Assembly (NCBI GenBank): GCA_900753975.1
Contig: CAAEBC010000015.1
Coordinates: 1-11,046, forward strand
DNA length: 11,046 nt
From: Clostridia bacterium
Lineage (GTDB): Bacteria; Bacillota; Clostridia; TANB77; UBA1234
Direction of reading: 5' to 3'
A program made the translations under genes and the position numbers. Positions 7,098-11,046 of this stretch are shown piece by piece. Within the stretch, counting starts at the first letter, position 1; every line of letters begins with the position of its first letter. A model generated the notes under the pieces. That model worked only from the letters and a program-made list of their open reading frames with translations. It searched no databases and had not been told where the DNA came from.

Positions 7098-9191
7098 ATG
7101 TTTAAAACTTATTCAATGGAACTTGCTGGAAGAACTCTTACTGTAGAAACAGGTAAGATGGCAGGTCTAGCAAATGGTAGTGCATTAATTAGATATGGTG
7201 AAACTACAGTTATAGTAAATGTTACAGCTTCTAAAAAACCTAGAGAAGGAATTGATTTCTTCCCACTATCAGTAGATTATGAAGAGAGACTTTATGCTGT
7301 TGGAAGAATACCAGGAAGTTTCCAAAAAAGAGAAGGAAAGCCAAGTGATAAAGCTATATTAGTTGCAAGAGCAATTGATAGACCTATTAGACCGCTATTT
7401 CCAAAAGATTTAAGAAATGATGTTTGCGTAAATGCAATGGTTTTATCTGTAGATCCTGATTGTTCTCCGGAAGTTGCTGCACAAATTGGTACATCAGTAG
7501 CGATTTCTATTTCAGACATTCCATTTAATGGACCTACAGCTGCAGTTAGTGTTGGATATGTAGATGGTGAAATTGTTATAAATCCTACACTTGCGCAAAG
7601 AGAAAAAAATAGACTTAACCTAACGGTTGCTGGAACTTATGAAAAAGTTTCTATGATAGAAGCTGGAGCTGACGAGATTCCAGAAGATATTATGTTAGAA
7701 GCTATTATGGCTGGACATAGAGAAATTCAAAAGATTACTGAATTCATCAAAGGAATTGTCGCAGAAATTGGCAAACCTAAATTTACTTATGAATCTTTTG
7801 ATGTAGCTCCAGAGCTATATAATGCAATCGCTGAATTCGCAAAAGACAAAATGTATGATGCAGTACAAGCTGTTGATAAAGAAGATAGAGATGCTAAACT
7901 TGAAGTATTACAAGCCGAAATCGAAGAATATTTAAAAGAAAAATACGGCGAAGCTTATGAAGAGATAGCTCCAAAAGTTGGAGATGCTATTTATAAATTG
8001 GAAAAGAAAACAGTAAGACACATGATTTTAGAAGAGCATAAAAGAGTTGATGGAAGAGCTTTAGATGAAATAAGACCACTTTCAGCAGAAGTAGATGTTT
8101 TACCTAGAGTTCACGGAAGTGCACTTTTCTCAAGAGGACAAACACAAGTTATGTCTATCGTTACTCTTGGAACTATTAGTGACGAACAAGAATTAGATGG
8201 CTTAGACGAAGAAACAAGTAAAAGATACATCCACCATTACAACTTCCCACCATATAGTGTTGGTGAAGCAAGACCTTCTCGTGGTCCTGGCAGAAGAGAA
8301 ATTGGACATGGTGCACTTGCAGAAAGAGCCTTAGCTCCAGTTATTCCATCACAAGATGAATTCCCATATACAATAAGAGTTGTATCAGAGATTTTATCTT
8401 CAAATGGTTCAACATCACAAGGTAGTATTTGTGGAAGCACAATGGCACTTATGGCTGCTGGTGTTCCTATAAAAGAGCCAGTTGCAGGTATCTCTACAGG
8501 TCTTGTTACAGACGAAACAGATAGAAATAGATATATAATGCTTACAGATATCCAAGGTTTAGAAGATTTCTTTGGTGATATGGACTTTAAAGTTGCTGGT
8601 ACAAAAAACGGTATTACAGCAATCCAAGTTGATATAAAGATTGACGGTTTAACAAGAGAGATAATTAAAGAAGCATTTGAGAGAACAAGAGTTGCAAGAA
8701 TGTATATCTTAAATGAAGTAATGTTAAAAGCAATTCCAGAGCCAAGAAAAGAACTTTCTAAATATGCTCCAAAAATAATTAGCATGAAAATAGATGTTGA
8801 TAAAATAAAAGACGTTATTGGTTCAGGTGGAAAAACAATAAACAAAATAATTTCTGACACAGGAGTTAAAATTGATATAGAAGAAGATGGTAGTGTATTT
8901 ATTGCTGGTACAGATAGTGAGGCTGCAGAAAAAGCTAAAAGCATAATAGATGCTATTACAATGGATTTAGAAGTTGGCAATATTTATATTGGTAAAGTAA
9001 CTAGAATAATGAACTTCGGTGCTTTTGTAGAAATTGCTCCAGGTAAAGAGGGAATGATTCATATTTCAAAACTAGCAAAAGAGAGAGTTGAAAAGGTTGA
9101 AGACGTTGTATCTATCGGTGACGAGGTTAAAGTAAAAGTTATCGAAATAGATAATCAAGGTAGAGTAAACCTTATGAGAATTGTTGATTAG
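7098..9191 (+). CDS. pnp: Polyribonucleotide nucleotidyltransferase (PNPase)
   Basis: The 697-residue product is a full-length PNPase, the phosphorolytic 3'-5' exoribonuclease of RNA decay, which acts as a trimer. The order is RNase PH domain 1 (starting 'MELAGRTLTVETGKMAGLA'), a helical domain, RNase PH domain 2 (from about 315, 'RVDGRALDEIRPL'), KH (GxxG loop G575-S-G-G578) and S1 (about 626-697). The catalytic set equivalent to E. coli D486, D492 and K494 is present as D490, D496 and K498 in 'EDFFGDMDFK'. ATG 7098 is chosen because GGAAGGAG (7083-7090) is 7 nt upstream and the known family N-terminus begins here; the 31 preceding codons back to GTG 7005 lie in the structured leader. The protein ends almost with the S1 domain (GRVNLMRIVD) and lacks the acidic tail common in bacilli. 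A terminator follows at once. Confidence 0.98.
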   Translation: MFKTYSMELAGRTLTVETGKMAGLANGSALIRYGETTVIVNVTASKKPREGIDFFPLSVDYEERLYAVGRIPGSFQKREGKPSDKAILVARAIDRPIRPLFPKDLRNDVCVNAMVLSVDPDCSPEVAAQIGTSVAISISDIPFNGPTAAVSVGYVDGEIVINPTLAQREKNRLNLTVAGTYEKVSMIEAGADEIPEDIMLEAIMAGHREIQKITEFIKGIVAEIGKPKFTYESFDVAPELYNAIAEFAKDKMYDAVQAVDKEDRDAKLEVLQAEIEEYLKEKYGEAYEEIAPKVGDAIYKLEKKTVRHMILEEHKRVDGRALDEIRPLSAEVDVLPRVHGSALFSRGQTQVMSIVTLGTISDEQELDGLDEETSKRYIHHYNFPPYSVGEARPSRGPGRREIGHGALAERALAPVIPSQDEFPYTIRVVSEILSSNGSTSQGSICGSTMALMAAGVPIKEPVAGISTGLVTDETDRNRYIMLTDIQGLEDFFGDMDFKVAGTKNGITAIQVDIKIDGLTREIIKEAFERTRVARMYILNEVMLKAIPEPRKELSKYAPKIISMKIDVDKIKDVIGSGGKTINKIISDTGVKIDIEEDGSVFIAGTDSEAAEKAKSIIDAITMDLEVGNIYIGKVTRIMNFGAFVEIAPGKEGMIHISKLAKERVEKVEDVVSIGDEVKVKVIEIDNQGRVNLMRIVD

Positions 9192-9198
9192 TTAAGAT

Positions 9199-9239
9199 AA
9201 GGGCACTACTTAAGTTTATTTAAGCTAGTGTCCTTTTTT
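9199..9239 (+). terminator. Intrinsic terminator after pnp
   Basis: AGGGCACT (9200-9207) pairs with AGTGTCCT (9227-9234), with one G-T pair. An inner CTTAA/TTAAG helix extends the stem. A run of T ends at 9239. It starts 8 nt after the pnp stop. Confidence 0.88.
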
Positions 9240-9278
9240 AGAGATAAATATTTTTACGAAAGGAAGAGGAGGCTCTAT

Positions 9279-10097
9279 ATGAGAATTGTTGCTTTCGTTG
9301 GCCCTAGTGGTACAGGAAAAAGTCACAGAGCACAGATGGTTGCTAGAGAAAAAAATATCGATTATATAATAGACGATGCAATATTAGTTAGTCAAAATAA
9401 AGTAGTAGCAGGAACTTCTGCCAAAAAAGCTAGTACAAAAATAGAGTCTGTAAAAAGAGCTTTATTTTCAATGCCTGGTCAAGCAGAAGAAATGAAAGAA
9501 GCTATAAAAAAAGAAAAACCAAAAAGCATTTTAATACTTGGAACATCAGATGGCATGGTACAAAAAATAGTTGCTAACCTCGGCTTGCCAGAAATAGAAG
9601 AAACTATTTATATAGAAGACGTTTCTACACCAGAGCAAATAGCTACAGCTAGAAGTATAAGGATGTCAGAGGGAAAACACGTTATACCAGTTCCTACATT
9701 TGAAATAAAAAAAGACTTTTCAGGATATTTATTAGATCCACTTCAAATATTCAAATGGAAAGGAAAAGGTACAGCTCCATACATGACGGAAAAATCAATC
9801 ATAAGGCCGACATTTAGCTACCTTGGAGGATATACAATATCTGACAATGTAATAAGAACCATTGCAGAAAAAATTGCTCTCGACATGGAAGGTGTTCACA
9901 AAATTCAAAGACTAAAAGTAGATAGTTATAGCAATGGTATCGTAATATACGTAGATATTATACTAGAATATGGACATAATTTGCGAGACGTAATGAAAGA
10001 ATACAAAGAAAAAACAAAAAGAGAAATAGATAGACTTACAGCGATGAATGTTTTAGACATACAAATCGTTGCAAAAGGTCTTCACATACCAGAATAA
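9279..10097 (+). CDS. P-loop ATP-binding protein with C-terminal Asp23/Gls24-like domain
   Basis: The product has 272 residues. A Walker A motif GPSGTGKS lies at 8-15, directly after the first strand, followed by an alpha/beta nucleotide-binding region to about 150; candidate acidic strands are 'YIIDDA' (29-34) and 'SILILGTSD' (83-91), and I cannot say which serves as Walker B. Residues about 175-272 match the Asp23/Gls24 (DUF322) pattern: 'GGYTISDNVIRTIAEKIA', then 'DMEGVHKIQ', 'GIVIYVDIILEYG' and 'MNVLDIQIVAKGLHIP'. Gls24-type proteins are linked to envelope homeostasis in Firmicutes and normally stand alone, so the ATPase fusion is notable. There is no membrane segment, so it is probably cytosolic. 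ATG 9279 is chosen because GAGGAGG (9266-9272) is 6 nt upstream; the reading frame is open further upstream but runs into the pnp terminator. No clear promoter of its own is seen. The function is unknown. Confidence 0.88.
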   Translation: MRIVAFVGPSGTGKSHRAQMVAREKNIDYIIDDAILVSQNKVVAGTSAKKASTKIESVKRALFSMPGQAEEMKEAIKKEKPKSILILGTSDGMVQKIVANLGLPEIEETIYIEDVSTPEQIATARSIRMSEGKHVIPVPTFEIKKDFSGYLLDPLQIFKWKGKGTAPYMTEKSIIRPTFSYLGGYTISDNVIRTIAEKIALDMEGVHKIQRLKVDSYSNGIVIYVDIILEYGHNLRDVMKEYKEKTKREIDRLTAMNVLDIQIVAKGLHIPE

Positions 10098-10108
10098 TAT
10101 CGTATAAA
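10081..10108 (+). promoter_or_regulatory. Candidate promoter of the CBS-domain gene
   Basis: TTCACA (10081-10086, 5 of 6 matches) and TATAAA (10103-10108, 5 of 6) are 16 nt apart, overlapping the end of the upstream gene. Transcription would start near 10115, placing nearly the whole following hairpin in the 5' leader of the CBS gene. Confidence 0.5.
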
Positions 10109-10112
10109 ATAC

Positions 10113-10163
10113 AAAGAAATCTCCAATACTATTTTTAAATAAATTTGTATTGGAGGTTTTTTT
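10113..10163 (+). terminator. Terminator-like hairpin that contains the ribosome binding site of the next gene
   Basis: CTCCAATAC (10121-10129) pairs perfectly with GTATTGGAG (10147-10155) around a 17-nt AT-rich loop. The right arm runs into G and seven T (10157-10163). The upstream A-rich stretch (10113-10120) can pair with the T-tract, extending the stem. GGAGG (10152-10156), the ribosome binding site for ATG 10164, is inside the right arm. The structure can thus end the upstream transcript and also hide the ribosome binding site on any transcript that includes the left arm. Confidence 0.75.
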
Positions 10164-10598
10164 ATGAAAGTTAGAGATATAATGACAAAAGATTTGGTAA
10201 TTGCAGATAAGGATGATACAATTTTAGATGTTGCTAAACTTATGAAACATCATAATATTGGGTGTGTTCCGGTATTAGATGATGGAGAAAAAGTATTAGG
10301 AGTAATAACGGATAGAGATATCGTTATGAATATGGCAAGATTTAATTTAGATCCTGCAAATACTTTTGCAAGTGAAATTGCATCAGATGTGGTTTACAAA
10401 GTAAAGCCAGAAGCAGACGTTACAGATGCGCTGGCATTAATGAAAAAACAAAGAATTAGAAGGTTGCCTGTTATGGAAGAAGATGCACTTGTTGGAATGC
10501 TATCAATTGGAGATGTGGCGGTGTATGCTTCAAAGAATGTTGAAGTTGGGGAGACGTTGTTAGAAATATCTCGACCAGCTAGAGTTGAGAATATATAA
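10164..10598 (+). CDS. Two-CBS-domain (Bateman module) protein
   Basis: The 144-residue product consists of two CBS domains and a short tail: CBS1 about 1-58 with 'GVITDRDI' (46-53) and CBS2 about 70-124 with 'GMLSIGDVA' (111-119). T49/D52 and S114/D117 fit the usual S/T-x-x-D ribose-contacting motif, so an adenine nucleotide or related ligand is plausible. Such stand-alone CBS proteins are common in Firmicutes and usually act as energy or nucleotide sensors, but the partner here is unknown. The start is clear: GGAGG (10152-10156) is 7 nt before ATG, with the spacer being an unbroken T-tract. There is no transmembrane segment. Downstream is a gene-free region; no obvious terminator follows the stop. 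Confidence 0.93.
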   Translation: MKVRDIMTKDLVIADKDDTILDVAKLMKHHNIGCVPVLDDGEKVLGVITDRDIVMNMARFNLDPANTFASEIASDVVYKVKPEADVTDALALMKKQRIRRLPVMEEDALVGMLSIGDVAVYASKNVEVGETLLEISRPARVENI

Positions 10599-10658
10599 CT
10601 TTTTATTTCCCTTATTGAATTCTCTGAGCTTTTTTCTCTTGTTTTAGTGTAGTGGTGG
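10599..10658. other. Start of the gene-free region
   Basis: No reading frame, RNA gene or clear terminator is seen in this T-rich stretch (a T6 run occurs at 10630-10635 without a convincing hairpin before it). It leads into the first large hairpin. The whole interval 10599-11046 lacks a plausible gene; its content is given in the next entries. Confidence 0.5.
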
Positions 10659-10738
10659 GAGAATGAAATTATATTAAATTTTCCGAGCCCTCGCCACACC
10701 AAACCGTTGCTCGGAAAATTTAATATAATTTCATTCTC
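10659..10738. repeat. Hairpin element 1: perfect 29-bp palindrome with 22-nt loop
   Basis: The left arm 10659-10687 and right arm 10710-10738 are perfect reverse complements. The loop at 10688-10709 is GC-rich (14 of 22) in an otherwise AT-rich region and begins CCCTCGCC. The base of the loop is closed by GAG/CTC. The inner half of the stem, ATATTAAATTTT, is shared with element 2; the outer half is not. A G/T pair lies just outside the stem. There is no U-tract, so it does not look like an ordinary terminator. Confidence 0.9.
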
Positions 10739-10773
10739 TAACATACGAGAGGCTGATTAAGAGAATTGGTTGA

Positions 10774-10875
10774 GGTCGTTTGAGTTCGTGATTTACAGAA
10801 AAGGTTGTAAATGGTTAATATCATATTTTTAACTTGTCACTCAAAATGTATCAAACTAAATTAACTTAAACGACC
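10774..10875. repeat. Nested inverted repeat in the core between the hairpins
   Basis: GGTCGTTTGAGTT (10774-10786) and AACTTAAACGACC (10863-10875) form 13 pairs, one of them G-T, around a 76-nt AT-rich interior. The interior holds a short GTTAA/TTAAC pairing (10814-10818/10829-10833). The core is thus itself able to fold. Confidence 0.6.
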
Positions 10876-10888
10876 ACTAAATTAGCTG

Positions 10889-10968
10889 GTGCCTGTCCAT
10901 ATATTAAATTTTTTGAGCAACGGTTTGGTGTGGCGAGGGCTCAAAAAATTTAATATATGGACAGGCAC
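10889..10968. repeat. Hairpin element 2: perfect 29-bp palindrome with the reverse-complement loop
   Basis: The left arm 10889-10917 and right arm 10940-10968 are perfect reverse complements. The loop 10918-10939 is the exact reverse complement of the loop of element 1. Compared with element 1, nine stem positions differ and all nine are compensated on the other arm. The outer stem starts GTGCCTGTCC and ends GGACAGGCAC. A G/T pair again lies just outside the stem. Confidence 0.9.
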
Positions 10969-11046
10969 TTGCACTATCTTGGTTATAAAAAACTTGCACT
11001 ATCTTGGTTATAAAAAACTTGCACTATCTTGGTTATAAAAAACTTG
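10967..11046. repeat. Perfect 25-bp tandem repeat, at least 3.2 copies, running off the window
   Basis: Copies lie at 10967-10991, 10992-11016 and 11017-11041, with the first 5 nt of a fourth at 11042-11046. The copies are identical. Each contains TTGCAC and GGTTATAAA. The array starts within the last 2 nt of hairpin 2. There are no spacers, so it is not CRISPR. The period is not a multiple of three. Confidence 0.95.

Larger units (their letters stand above)
10659..10968. mobile_element. Possible small non-autonomous element bounded by the two hairpins
   Basis: The two 80-nt hairpins form subterminal inverted repeats around a 150-nt core that has no reading frame and contains another inverted repeat. 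This is the shape of a MITE or a palindromic repetitive element mobilised in trans. No target-site duplication is visible, and no transposase lies in the window. The mobile reading is inference. Confidence 0.3.

Noticed and set aside
8237..8980. 247-codon open frame on the minus strand
   Set aside because: It lies entirely antisense to pnp, has no ribosome binding site that I can see, and its composition follows from the codon bias of pnp on the other strand.
10394..10744. 116-codon open frame on the minus strand
   Set aside because: It overlaps the CBS gene antisense and takes its N-terminus from hairpin 1; no family features and no credible start signal.
10659..10968. The two large hairpins as ordinary intrinsic terminators
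   Set aside because: The loops are 22 nt, the stems are 29 bp and AT-rich, and no U-tract follows outside the stems.
10967..11046. CRISPR array
   Set aside because: The 25-bp units are directly adjacent and identical, with no variable spacers.

Overview
The window is AT-rich and reads like a chromosomal segment of a low-GC Firmicute, most likely a member of the Clostridia. Evidence is the AGA-dominated arginine codons, strong AGGAGG-type ribosome binding sites, consensus sigma-A promoters with 17-nt spacers, intrinsic terminators, and the rpsO-pnp gene pair. I cannot name the species. All genes lie on the + strand.

Region 1 (1-6486) looks like a cell-envelope module. Two small proteins (63-824 and 839-1669) share one layout: an N-terminal membrane anchor, an NTF2/TcpC-like alpha+beta region, and a beta-rich C-terminal region. 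They look like diverged tandem paralogues. They are followed, from a separate consensus promoter (1688-1716) and a TTG start, by a membrane-anchored protein of 1576 residues (1756-6486). It has a large unrecognised ectodomain and then three apparent peptidoglycan-hydrolase active sites: an M23 metallopeptidase, a GH73-like glucosaminidase and an NlpC/P60-like cysteine peptidase. TcpC/VirB8-like proteins beside a multi-domain wall hydrolase resemble parts of Gram-positive conjugative type IV secretion systems. No ATPase, coupling protein or relaxase lies in the window, so that link is inference.

Region 2 (6487-9239) is housekeeping. A consensus promoter and structured leader precede rpsO (ribosomal protein S15), followed by an intrinsic terminator, a heavily structured untranslated region and pnp (polynucleotide phosphorylase), which has its own terminator.

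Region 3 (9279-10598) holds a P-loop protein with a C-terminal Asp23/Gls24-like domain, then a two-CBS-domain protein. The start codon of the CBS gene directly follows the U-tract of a terminator-like hairpin that also contains its ribosome binding site.

Region 4 (10599-11046) has no gene and is the most unusual part. Two perfect hairpins, each with a 29-bp stem and a 22-nt loop, sit about 150 nt apart. Their loops are exact reverse complements, while their stems differ at nine base pairs, all compensated. Another inverted repeat is nested between them. Directly after the second hairpin starts a perfect 25-bp tandem repeat that runs off the window end. This looks like a small non-autonomous or palindromic repetitive element, or a structured nucleic acid of unknown function.
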